From NCBI GenBank assembly GCA_949128115.1, contig OX421962.1, forward strand, positions 42,555,745 through 42,619,744: a stretch of DNA of 64,000 bases, read 5' to 3'. The notes under the pieces were generated by a model. The model was not told where the DNA came from and ran no database searches. It worked only from the letters and a program-made list of their open reading frames with translations. Origin of the DNA: Anaspis maculata (Eukaryota; Arthropoda; Insecta; Coleoptera; Scraptiidae). Position 1 is the stretch's first letter. Every line of letters starts with the position of its first letter. Below are positions 12,595-23,900 of this stretch, one piece after another. Both the position numbers and the translations under genes were made by a program.

Positions 12595-12800
12595 CTTGAA
12601 TTCACCTCTTCGCTCCCCCCATCCCACTTCAAAATTAAAATTGCATCACCTACTTTGTGATACAACAAATTAAAGGGAACTGGACTCTACTCTCTTTGTG
12701 GAAAAAATATTCTCAAAAATTAAAAATTAGGTAGTGTCATTTGAAATTTTCAAGTTGGGGTGGGTAGAAGCGAGGAAGTTGAAGATAAAGCTTGATAAAA
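12595..12800. repeat. Internal fragment of the CAGGGTGGCCC element family
   Basis: CACCTACTTTGTGATACA and the inverted GGTAGTGTCATTTGAAATTT with CCCCATCCCACTTC-type flanks match the interior of 1339-3013 and 27118-28543; the ends are missing. Confidence 0.6.
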
Positions 12801-13279
12801 TATCCACCAGAAATTCGAAGTTACTACGGGTGGATAGTTTTCAAATGATCACCCAGTAGACTTAGTATAAGAAAGATAATTTTCAACCTTGGAAAAATAT
12901 GGACGTCCTGAAAATTTGGTATTATGTTCAGAATTGAATGTCCTACGACCTCTCTGCTACGACATACCCAAAATCGCACCCCAGGTCTTTGAGTTATTGG
13001 AGGGTTAAAGTTAAATGCAAATTAAAGAGGAAGGGATGAAACTCGTCAATCCATTGGATGCTATTATATCGTACTTTGACGCCTCGTTTGATACCATTTT
13101 GACATAAAAAATGTCCATCATTGTTGAAGGGAGGTCGTGCGAACAAGATTCAATCTCTTGAATTCGAATCCGGTGTGGAAATTTTGATAAAAACAAGCTC
13201 GAAAAAATTAACTGGGGAAAACTTCCTTTTTCTTCGACAATTTTTCACAATTTTTTTTTATGTTAGAAATGTTCATCTT

Positions 13280-14465
13280 TGAAAATATTTCTGAGGCCAT
13301 GAGGAAGCACATATCATCCACTCGATGTATAATTTTATTTTTCGAAATTGAAAAAATTGATTTGAGCCTGAGCCGGCCCGGCGCGGCGTCTGCTAATGAA
13401 CAGAACACTATTATAGCTCAGGCATTATAGATCTAAAAACGGCTAAACCCGGAAATAATTCCCACAAAGCTGAAATTTTGTATAGTGACCTTCCTGACTC
13501 GTCTGAACAACATATCAAAATACTCGGAAATTCCGACGTTCGCGTCTTGGATTTTAGAGGGTAAAAACCACCCTTGCGGTGACACGGTGCCGATTTTACT
13601 CATTTTCCTGCCAAACGGTAACTTGGACGTGAAATAGTAATAGGAGTGAAAATATTTCCCATTAAATTCTGCATTAAAAAGGTCTTATTGACTGTACCGC
13701 TAGTCTTCACTAAATTCGAGGAAAAAGCATTTGAAGTGGGGGGTAGCTTTGAGCGCGCAGCGGAAAATCCGAAAAATGCCGTATTTCGAGGCAGATATCT
13801 TGCAAGTGGTTGACTGAATTGAAAAAACTTAATTTTTTTTCTCGAATTGGGTAAGGACTAGCCGTATAGTCAATTGGATCTTTTCGACGCAAAATTTAGT
13901 CAGGTATATTTTCACTTATACATATTACTATTCCACGTACAACTTACCGTTTGGCAGAAATATGAGAAAAACCGACACCATGTCACCGTAAGAGTGGTTT
14001 TTACCCCCTAAAATCCATGTTGCGAAGGCCGAAACTTCCGAGTATTCTGATATGTTGCTCAGACGGGTCAAAAAGGTCACTATAGAAAAAATCAGCTTTG
14101 TAGGAATTATTTCCGGGTTAAAACCTGAAATGACTGGGCTACTACCGCATGCTCCTTCATATGGAAATAGCTGCAAAATCTGCAATGCGATTTATGGCGA
14201 TTTTGTTTATGTTATAGAGAATTCAGTTTTGCACAAATCCTCAATTATTCAAAGATGAGGAATTATTTTTTCAATAGTTGAAGCTTTTTCCATTTAAAGA
14301 TACATGCTGTAGTATTTTGATTATTAGATGCCACACCGAGCCGGCTCAGGCTCAAATCGATTCTTTAATCTCGAAAAACAAAATTATACACCAAGTGGAT
14401 GATTTTCGTAAAGAATATACTTCAGTCTAATGGCCCCCAAAATATTTTCAAAGATAAACACCTCT
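13280..14465. repeat. Foldback element with AGCCTGAGCCGGC motif
   Basis: Arms 13280-13680 and 13925-14465 are inverted: CCACTCGATGTATAATTTT versus AAAATTATACACCAAGTGG, TTTGAGCCTGAGCCGG versus its inverse, and AAACCCGGAAATAATTCC versus GGAATTATTTCCGGGTT. The spacer is about 245 bp. Confidence 0.7.
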
Positions 14466-14727
14466 AACAGTAAAAACAAATGTCAATAGAGTGATTTGTA
14501 GAACTTGTTTTCGTCCAAATTTACATGAAGGATTTGAATTCAGCAGATTGAATTTAGTCGGTGAAGGCACCAAACCTGTTGTGATTGGTTCTATGACCAA
14601 AAAGGGAAAAGATTCACGTAGCCGAACTCCGCCCCCCCCACGACAGCCCTTCAACAACAATCGACACTTTTTGACGGGTTTCATCATCATCACCTCCATT
14701 TCCAGTTTCAATTTTGGCTTCATGTTA

Positions 14728-14811
14728 AAGGTGGGTTCAGTCAGCTTATTTAGCCTAATGTTTCGGTTTAAAATTCAAAAATGCGACTAAATAAACTGAC
14801 TAAACCCATTA
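14728..14811. repeat. Short MITE copy, GGTGCGTTCAGTCAGC family
   Basis: AGGTGGGTTCAGTCAGCTTA at the left and its near-inverse AATAAACTGACTAAACCCAT at the right, flanked by TAA on both sides. The middle is deleted. Confidence 0.65.
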
Positions 14812-14819
14812 ACAACACT

Positions 14820-17399
14820 TTTCTAATCTAGCTCTGGTTTTACACTGGATCAAACAAAACTGAAGTGTTGCCAAAAATACTGAACATTTTCTTTCCTATT
14901 TGTTTCAGGCGTTACACATACATGGTTCGACTGCAAACTTCTGGAAGTAGGAACTATGGAAACTCGCTGGATAATAACAGGAATCTCAACCAGATTCCAG
15001 TTAAATAGTCGCAGCTTATCACAAAAAAGGCATTCAGAATAAAAACAGTTCTTTTATTCATATCATAGTACTCAATATGTGGCCTGCACGTGCAAAATTT
15101 TCGTCCTATTGAAAAGACGCGTCTTCTGGGGTTTGCTGATGAAAAACGGAAGAGGTGCAGAAGAACAGAAAAGGTGGACTTGATAAGTTGAATGAGAAGA
15201 ACGATGGTTGGAAGACAAAGAAGATGGCATGAAGAGATTTTGAGGCAGTAACATTTGTTAGACAAATTATTGTAATATTCTGGACAGTGTCGAGATATAA
15301 ACTACCTCGGACCTAGCACGGAAGAGCTCTCTAGCACCTTGATGTGTATGATAATTAAAATTATCTCATCAATCTGTTTCCGTATTGATTTATTTTAATA
15401 TTATGTATCTGTTTAATCTATATATTTTTAAGATTGATGTTTTTGATTTATACGTATTTTTTTTTACATAGAATAAACTAGTTACTAGCTTTGCTTCAGA
15501 ACTGTTCTAATTGAGCTTTATAGTGTTTTCCAATTGCATGCACCCACTGCAGCGCTATGCATCACTCAATTATTTTGATGTGCAGCTATGGACACAGACA
15601 CAGCCCTCAGTAGATAATCCTAGAAAAGATAAAATACCTCTTCATTGTCAATATAGAAAAAAATATTAAAATAGGTATGTACCTGGGGATATCTCCCTTA
15701 TTGCTACAAGTGTTTTATTTCTATTTGTTGATAAGAAGGAGAACCAACAGAAGGCCCCGCTGAAAATGATGCAAGAGTCGGGTCCTGAATGCGACTGCGA
15801 CTGTGAGTATGGCTCAACGGATGTCCACAAGTTTAACTTATACTGTGCGACCAAGTTTGCACAGCCCACATTTTTGGCAAGTTCACGGTTGTTCCAAGTC
15901 GTCCTTTATGGCTTGCACGTGCTAGCGTTTTGTTTTTTCCATAACACCTTTAGCAGATTGATGCACTCTCTGTAGGTGGGTGCTACTGCTAGGACTGTGG
16001 CTTCCGTCCTGGGGGAATAGCTGTTATCCAGGTAGATGTATAGAATGTTCTCAAGTTATTTACCTGGTATTGAGAGATGGATGCCTCTTCAACGGTACGT
16101 TTTCTAGCTTAGGGCCGATGAGTAGTTCTGTACGCTGCGAGTATCCCGATCTCTGCTGGTGATGAACTTATAAGGTTATGAGACTTTACAGTTGAATATG
16201 AGAAGAACTAACTGCATGAGAGCTATTTGTCACAGCCACAGCTCTTAGAAAATAACTCTAAAACAGATCAAATTTACCTTCAATGTCAACACAAAAATCA
16301 ATTAAAATAAGTGCCTGGAGATATATCCAGTAGTGAAGGACTTGCCACATGCACAAGCTGTATCTCGCACTTACTTGTACGATGTAGTTTGCACAAGCAT
16401 TATGAAACACTGGTGTAGCGATACGTGCAGGCAAATCAGTGCAGACCGTCAGTTTCAAATCTCTCTTCAGGCTGGAGCAATGTTGCCGTCAGAGAAGCTA
16501 TCATTGCTACAAGTGTTTTATTTCTGTTTGTTGGTAAGAAGGAGAAACAGCAGGCCAACAGGTAACCTCGCTCAAAATGGTGTAAGAGTTGACTCCTGAA
16601 AAGAAGAATGAATTAACATGTAAATTCAATGGGCTGGCATGGCCTGTTACCTGTATAATTCAATGAACACGGTAAGGAACCTCCTGGAGTAAGCTCTCAC
16701 ATCCATGAGAGCTCTGCGACTGTGAACACGGCTCGAGAGCTCGACAAGACGGTTTCGTCAGCCACACGTAGGGGCTCCCCAATACAAGCCGATTTGCACT
16801 TTGCACAAGCGCGGGGTAAAGCTTTTGCGTGTGGCAGGCCCCTGAAGAAGTGAAATTTGTCAAATAATGCAAATATTTGTCGGCAGTCTATACAGGGGGG
16901 TACCTACGACTATGCGTTGAGGCCACCATGCTAATGCTGGTGATAGTGATGAGCCGTTGAGAAGTGAGCACTCTCTGGTAAGCAGGTAAATGACACGGAC
17001 ACGGCAACAGAGACGGCAAGCACATTCCTCTCGTGGTACTATGCGCAGGCCAGGATATTATCGGTGCAGGAAGCAGGAAGAAGGTCTTCGTAACAGCAAC
17101 ACTTATTCTTCGATGTGGACATCACTCAATCATGGAGACAAGAGGTCAGGTGTAGATCCCTCCTTGGTCCTTGCTCTTGGTTTTTTCTAACACACATCAC
17201 GCACTGCCGCGATTCCGCGAACCACACGCCATTGCTATTCATTCTCGCTGTTCCCGCAACCAACATTTTCACGTCGGTATGACAAGTAACAATACTTGCG
17301 GTTGAGGAAACCTTAGATGGAGGAAACTAACCATGAGCACGACCATCTGTGAGCACGACATTCAGTGAATTACGCTTATACCGAGATTGTGTCAAACTG
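14820..17399. other. Intron stretch with an imperfect internal duplication
   Basis: Segments near 15590-15770 and 16215-16560 share TTGCTACAAGTGTTTTATTT, GATAAGAAGGAGAA-like and ACCT(G)GGAGATAT phrases in direct orientation. No gene, tRNA or conserved domain was recognised. Confidence 0.4.
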
Positions 17400-17580
17400 A
17401 CAGGAACTCGGCGAATTTTGCTTGCTACGCCACTGGAAATTCCGAGTTCCTGTCACGATTTTCCTTAGCAACTGTCACCGCGTTTTGACAAGTTGTCCGT
17501 ACCCGTATGAGGATTCTTTCCACAGCCTACTTTGATTGAGTGGCCCTAGATACGATGCAATAAGTGCGCCCTCTAATGGC
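17400..17580. repeat. Right partner of the long-distance inverted repeat at 10760-10900
   Basis: Read in reverse, CCACTCAATCAAAGTAGGCT, GAAAGAATCCTCATACGGGT and GGACAACTTGT match the left partner. It also holds an internal palindrome of CCGAGTTCCTGTCA. Confidence 0.55.
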
Positions 17581-17937
17581 GGATTTCAACCAAAATCACA
17601 TAAGTTCATTAGACGCCTATACTATGATGGCTGCATACCAAATTTCAGCTCAATTGGATATACCGCTTATTGGGAGTTATCATGGACGATTACACAGCGT
17701 TAGACACACAGACAGGCAGACAGACCGACTTTGATCTGGAAATGATCTGAATAAATCGATAAGATGGACCTTGAAAAAAGTTATTCTTCGAAATCCGGAA
17801 ACAATTTTCTTGCGCGTTCGCAATATTTTCCTTTTCATTCGAGAACGCGAACCAGGAGAGTAAAACAGAGGCGAGAACAGAGGTTTCTGAGGGCGCAGCA
17901 GTTTCCCAACAGTTCAAGCAACAAGTACGCAAAATTA

Positions 17938-18850
17938 AGTGTGATTTATAACTCGATTTCAATTTTTGTCGCAATTTTAATCGCAATTTTAGTCGGATCG
18001 ATCGTAAGCATATTCACCTCGCCAATTTATAACTCGATCGCAACCAAGGCTGATGGAGGGAGGAAACCTAGGGTGCAGTGCAGTGGCGTAACTAGGTCAT
18101 TTGAACAAACAGGCACCTATACAGACCAAGAAGGTGCCGCAAATGAACATTTTTCGGTAAAATGAGCATAATCAATGTATGTTCGTGTGAATCGTAAACG
18201 TTGAAAAGGCACCGTTGCGGTCAAATATTTGTACAGGTGGGTGCGGGTACCCGGCTGACCTCCCTTAGTTGCGCCACTGCTCACCCGTCAGCTTGTCGCT
18301 AAAAGTCCCCAGAAAATCCACTAACAACAGTGCTAATCAAGAAGACTACTGTGTTCATTTTCGCTTAATCTTGATATTATCTTGAATTTCATTGGTCGAT
18401 CGTAAGGATCGGATCGCAAGAATTGGATATTGGCCAACTTCTTAAAATCCTTAAAATCGTTGCGATTGCAGCTTGCGATTAAAATCGGGTTATAAAAGGT
18501 ATAGAGGAAATCGTATCTTATTGCGATTAAAATTGCGACTACAATTAAAATCGAGTTATATAGTGCGATTTATAACTCGATTTTAATTTTAGTCGCAATT
18601 TCAATCGCAATTTTAGTCGGATCGATCGTAAGCATGTTCACCTCGCCAATTTATCACTCGATCGCAACGATCGCATCGATCGGAAGCAAGGCTGATGGAG
18701 GGAGGAAACCTAGGGTGCAGTGCAGTGGCGTAACTAGCCCATTTGAACGAACAGGCACCTATACAGACCAAGATGGCGCCGCAAGTGAACATTTTTCGGG
18801 AAAATGAGCATAACCAATGTATGTTTGTGTGAATCGTAAACGTTGAAAAG
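17938..18850. repeat. Direct repeat pair around inverted AT-rich core
   Basis: 17938-18145 and 18562-18850 are direct copies (TGATTTATAACTCGATTT, GTCGGATCGATCGTAAGCAT, GGCTGATGGAGGGAGGAAAC, AGGGTGCAGTGCAGTGGCGT). Reversed versions of the TTGCGATTAAAATCG phrase lie between at about 18460-18560. It probably derives from one element by partial duplication. Confidence 0.6.
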
Positions 18851-18974
18851 GCACCGAATAATTTCAAGTACAGTCGCCCCCAAAAGTCTGTGAGTTGGTG
18901 AAAAATCACCACCACAAATCTTTCAGCTCCGTGAACTGCGGTGATTGCGAATAAACCGAAAAAATGAATTGCTC

Positions 18975-19612
18975 AAGTCTTGCTTGATTCATGATCATAA
19001 ATTTTGGTGGTTGACTTCACAAACTATCAAGTTTTATGGTACAAAACGTATTGTGGCACTTCCAGCTTCAAATCAGCCATCATTGGTACTGGATTTGCGC
19101 AGGAGCCGGGGATAATGAAATAGCAATTTTCCTCGGCAAAGAAGCAACTAACCCTCTCTGGGAAGTTACTTTTCGTATTGAAATGATATAACGCTACTAG
19201 TAGGCCGAGGAATTTTCGTCAATCACGACTATAAGTATTTCTAACATCACCAATTGTTAAAATCTAGAGTTTCATCTTTCCATATTCAAAATTCTTCAAT
19301 TTTTTTAACAATAAAATGTTGTCAAAAAAAATTATATTTTTGAAAATATCTCTGGTAATGATTGATATTTTTGAAATCGGTTTGTCGGCCTTCAATTCTT
19401 TAAAATGGTGAATATGTATGGTAACTTTCATAACTGTACCTCTTTCGGTTCATTATTTAACATTTTTCATGTCTTCATCACATTTTACCCCCCTCCCGCT
19501 GCCCAGTCGCGGGTCTCAGATGTTCGCCATCGCGATCCTAGTTCAGCATGATCTAAGGAACAATTTGGCACCAACCACTATACTCTAGTCTCAACTTGCA
19601 CACGGGATACTA
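18975..19612. repeat. Dispersed repeat, copy B (inverted partner at 6750-7540)
   Basis: Reverse-complement copy of 6750-7540, just downstream of eIF2-gamma exon 2 in intron 2. The ATGATCATAAATTTTGGTGG and CCACTATACTCTAGTCTCAA ends are clearly alignable. Confidence 0.65.
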
Positions 19613-19716
19613 TAAGAAAACCTACTAACAAGTAAGCTGTTATAAACCAAAAACCAAACATCGATTGGTATAACCATGTATGATATGACCCATACAAATC
19701 TGTACAGAAATCTTAC

Positions 19717-20709
19717 CCAATTTAATAGTAATATTCCTCTCGAGCTCGTTCTTGAAACGTACAGTTTGAACGCCAGAAATGGCCTTCACAACTGTGGATT
19801 TCCCATGAGCTACATGCCCGATTGTTCCGATGTTAATGGTCGCTTGTCGACTAATTACTTCAGGCGAGAGGGCGGTTAGTTGTGTGACATCCTAGAAACA
19901 AAGGGCACCACTGAGGAACAATTTCTAATTCTAAGCATGGACGAAACCTTGACATAAGGCTGGATTTTTGGTAAACAGTAGTTTAACAGTAGTTAGAAGA
20001 AAGAAAGGCTTTCAATATCAATTTCTACTTTAAAATAAATTATAGGGGTTTGATAAAGCTGGCCACAGCCAGAGGCTACCGAATCTTCGGAAACTGAGCA
20101 ACTCACAGGGAGTCTTGAAGGAAGAAATAAATGACCCAAAAGAACGTCGTCGTTTAAAAATTAAAGGCCACCGAATGGGGTGTGCAAGGCATAACGCCGA
20201 CAAGAATGCCAAAGGCAAAGACAAAAAGATGGCAGAGTAAAGCCTAGTCTACAATATGGTCTCTAGTTGCAAGTTGCAAGTCTCTAGTCGCAAGAGTTGG
20301 TCTAGAACCAACTTTCACTGCGACTAGCGACTGCAATTCCAACCTCACTTCCACGTTGCGACTTGCAACTTGCAACTAAAGACCATATTGTAGACTAGGC
20401 TTAAGACTACCGGAAATGGAGAAAAAGGGAGGATTGAGGTTTCCTCTTTAGGTCCAGGATGAATTAAGGAACTTAACACAGGGCACAGTCCAGGAACGGG
20501 CGTAGCGTCGTAGGACTCTCCTAGAAGGATTTGCCAAGCATGTCGCCAGATGTTCTAGGTATTTCGTCACGCCAAAAATTGGAGGTTATACAAAATCAAG
20601 GGTCAGGCTACATCAGAACTTGTCAGAAAGCACTTACCAATTTAGATAAATCCTGTTTGCACAGATTTGGTTGTCCCGTGGTAACGCCTGTTCCTTCTGC
20701 TGACGCCAT
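19717..20709 (-). CDS. eIF2gamma: eIF2-gamma N-terminal coding exons 1 and 2 (shared 5' part of the eIF2-gamma/Su(var)3-9 gene)
   Basis: eIF2-gamma is the GTPase subunit of the factor that brings initiator tRNA to the ribosome. Exon 1 (20709-20638) encodes 24 residues starting [16 protein letters not shown] and ending QDLSKL, with donor GTAAGTG. The start sits in an AAAATGG context. Exon 2 (19891-19717, acceptor TTTCTAG, donor GTAAGA) encodes [16 protein letters not shown], the P-loop region [18 protein letters not shown], and [17 protein letters not shown]. These match the eIF2-gamma N-terminus closely, including the family-specific GHVAHGKS form of the GTPase G1 motif. Exon 2 ends in phase 1, which fits the Su(var)3-9 exon at 862. 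No further eIF2-gamma exons (switch II, C-terminal domains) were found between 19716 and 863, so they are either to the left of the window or missed. Intact frame and splice sites argue against a pseudogene. Confidence 0.93.
20054..20240 (+). pseudogene. Unrecognised basic ORF fragment in eIF2-gamma intron 1, plus strand
   Basis: Open frame beginning [18 protein letters not shown] and ending [10 protein letters not shown] followed by TAA. It is basic, with an amino-acid mix more protein-like than its surroundings, and is preceded by an AG that could be an acceptor. I do not recognise the family. The TAA stop is the target-site duplication of the MITE that follows, so the original frame probably ran further. 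It may be a retroposed or transposon-derived remnant. Confidence 0.3.
20241..20402. repeat. 162 bp MITE with AGCCTAGTCTACAATATGGT ends
   Basis: Ends AGCCTAGTCTACAATATGGT and the inverse, with TAA on both sides (20238-20240 and 20403-20405). The inner part repeats TTGCAAGTTGCAA and TAGTCGCA phrases. Three-base TAA sites suggest PIF/Harbinger mobilisation. Confidence 0.8.
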
Positions 20710-20910
20710 TTTTTTCCGAATAACCCGGGAAAGTGCTCGCAAAACTTCACTCCACGCGAAAAGGCGGCAATGCTCGGCGGCAAAAGAACACGAACTGTCG
20801 CAACTGTCAAGCAAGCGAAACGTCAGCAACGCTAGGCGGACCCACCAACCCGACGATCAAAAAACCCCAAATTTGGCGCCACAATCAAAAACCCGGGTAT
20901 TTGAAAAGTT

Positions 20911-20916
20911 TTTATT
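20911..20916 (-). terminator. Polyadenylation signal of the VRK gene
   Basis: AATAAA on the minus strand, about 60 bp past the VRK stop and about 200 bp before the eIF2-gamma start codon on the same strand. The two genes are therefore very tightly packed. Confidence 0.65.
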
Positions 20917-20973
20917 AAAAAAGTGCAGTTAGGTAATACAAATTAAGAAAAAATACAATAATCAACGATTACA

Positions 20974-23900
20974 TCATTCATTCTGACTTTCATCAATCCT
21001 CGAGTCCTGCTCCTTGTAGTTTACCGCGCGCAAATTCCTTCTGGCTCTTTCCCGTGCGCTGCCAGTTGAACTCACCGAACCGCCTCTTTTCTTGTTAACC
21101 GTCTTTGCATTTTCCATTTTCATCAACATGATTTCCTTCATTTCATCGTTGAAACCGACCAAATCCACCTTCTGTTCCTGTTCCTCTTCAACTTTCTTCT
21201 TCTTAGATTTTGGAGCAGTCTTCTTGGATTTCTTTTCTTCAAGTTTCGCTATGACGTCCTTCATGGCACTTGTCAGGTTACCCATGGAATTTGTGCTGGA
21301 GCCAGAACAACTGGCCACCATTGTGACTTTTGCCGACGTAATTGTAACAGTCTTCTCGATCGTTTTGGCGGCAGCGTCGTCAGCACCATTCATGTCCTCG
21401 TTTTGTGTGCTGACCCCGGATTCTTTCAGACTAATCCTGGAACTCTTCCTTGCACCGACATTTTCCTTTTCCTTGTCGTTTCCGTTTGTCAGTGCTGTTT
21501 CAGCCTTGACCTTTTTGTTTGCTGTTTTCTTAGGAGCCTTCTTTTTATCTTCAATTGCATCCTCGTCCTCGTCAGTTTCAGCAGGTTTCTTTGTTCTTTT
21601 GCCTCTCTTTTTTCCCTCAATTTTTTCCTCTGCATTGTCAGCAGCTATCTTCGTTCTCTTGGCCTTCGCCACTCCTCCCTCGTCAGAAATCTCGTCTACT
21701 TTTTCGGTTTTTTTCGGTCTCTTGCTTGCCTTCTTCACTTCTACTTCATCCGATTGTTTTTCTTCCTCAGCCTTTTTCGCTTTGTTGGTTTTCTTGACTT
21801 CTTCTTCAGGTTGCTCTCCCGCTTTGTCTGCTTTTTTGGCTTTCTTCACTAGCGACTCTTTTGCCGTCGACTTTCTTTTCACAGGACTATTTTTCGCTGC
21901 GGTAAACTCCAAAATGCTCATTCTAGCCTTGCCTGTTGAAGCTTTAATTCCTGATGTAAATATTGCGCGAACTTTATTGTAGTCTGGCTCCTCGTCAAAA
22001 CTAAGACTGTTTACGTAGGTCAGATAGGTCTTCACACATTCTGAAACATCCAGTTGATGATTACTGATATAATTAGGCACAAACAAAAAGAAACTACCAA
22101 ATGGGGTATCCCGATTTGCTTGGCTTTAAAATTTTTTATCTGTTCACCTACAAATTATATGTACATAATATTATTATCGCCATCGATTTTTGAGAGAAAT
22201 GATTGGTGGAAACAGTATATCAATATCTTTGGCCGTTCTCGAAATACACGTCAAAATAATATACCTACAGAGGTTGTCCCAGAAATGAGCCTATACAGTG
22301 TAATTTTTTTGCTTGGGCAGAAAATTTAATGAAAATACCGGGTGTTTATAAACGTCTGTGATCGCATCGCCTTTGGAATCCGCTTTCGATCACTACAATT
22401 GCGCCTGTTACTGCGTTTTTCGGCCTGACCTATGCCTGCCGCGATCACAGATTCTTATAAACACCCCGTATAAAGGACCCCGCACGATTCCTATGGAAAA
22501 TAGGTCTGGGTCAAATTCCCTGATTTTTTAATATTTTGTAGCCCAATTTGACACGAGCCAAAATCCATCGTCCGTTACCCAAAAAAATGAACAGTTTTTT
22601 TTTCTATAAGGGGTTGAAGATGGGTTATTTCAAGGTAAAGAAATAGGTTCCAACGTAAGTGAGAACATTTCAACGTGCTTTATAACATATATACAGAGGA
22701 GTGCATAAAAAACGGCCACCGCTGTAGCATTGTCATTCCTTATCCGATCTTCAAAATTCAAAAATCAGTTTGAATGGTATAATGCCTTCTATGATTCGAA
22801 AGTAGAAAATATTTTTTTATTAGGATGCTTCTGAGCACTGACAGTCAATTTTTGTTTTTCAAATGACAACTATATATATATATTTTTTTTTTCGGATTCC
22901 TCACAATTATCTGAATATAATGATGCATCAATATCACACTTTTTGTTATTGAACACGAAGGAAAAAAAAAACTGCCTGTAATTTGTGTGCTATTCAATCG
23001 AAATAATTACATTTCCACTTACAATAGTGGCGCAAACATTTTTTGGTATGTATGTATTTTAAAGCCAATGAATTTTTCCAAGCAGATCGATTTTTTACCC
23101 CCAAGTGTATTTTTTTTTTTTACTAATAAGACAATAATTACCAGGTGGAGCCTTGTCCCCAAAGCAGTTCTCAAGGAATATCCCGATGTTGCTCATGGCA
23201 GATTTCTTTTTCTCTTCCACTTGGCTGGGATTTGTTAGAACATCCATCCAAGGAAGTTTACCTCCCAGCCAGTGAATAATATTGTATCCTAGAATTTCCA
23301 TATCGCCCCGCCGCGTTTGGACTACAAATATTACAATATTTTAGTAACATGTAGAAAACCAGCAAGCTTTAACAAAATGTACCTCCTTGGTGGGCATCAC
23401 GGCTTAGAAATTCGATGGTACCATCATGAGCCTTTTTTGGATTACGCTTGAACACTTTGTCTGTCGTAAATTTCGTGGCCAGGCCAAAATCGACCAAATA
23501 AGCTTGGTTTTTTGTTGAAGGTGTAGATCCCAGCAAAATATTAGCCCCCTTAACGTCTGCATGAACGTAACCACTGCTGTGGATGTATTCAAGGACAAAG
23601 ACCTGTGAAAACATGTTTACATGTAATTGGAACGCATCAATTCTCTCATAAACATACCACTTGCGAAGCTATCTGGAAAACAGTAGCTGGCAACAGTGCA
23701 TCACCACTTGACTTGAGCACATTATCTAGGTCTTTTCCGAATTTTTCCATCACAAGAAAACGGTATTTTTCCCCTTTAAACTCCAAAGATCCTGATCCAA
23801 CGTATTCAGGCATTCCAAAAGTTTTCAATTTATTGGAATCTTTAAATGAAAGGACTAAAATAAACAAAAGAAGTTAGCAATGACTCAAACAGTACCCAAC

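Noticed and set aside
14491..14790. Frame starting ICRTCFRPNLHEGFEF, ZAD-like CxxC
   Set aside because: Only one CxxC pair and then low-complexity sequence; no second pair or splice support found.
19717..20709. eIF2-gamma retro-pseudogene
   Set aside because: Two exons with correct GT/AG junctions, no stops and near-perfect protein conservation argue for a functional gene.
21092..21982. 296 codon plus-strand frame rich in Phe/Ser/Leu
   Set aside because: Antisense of the Lys/Glu-rich VRK tail; composition is fully explained by that.
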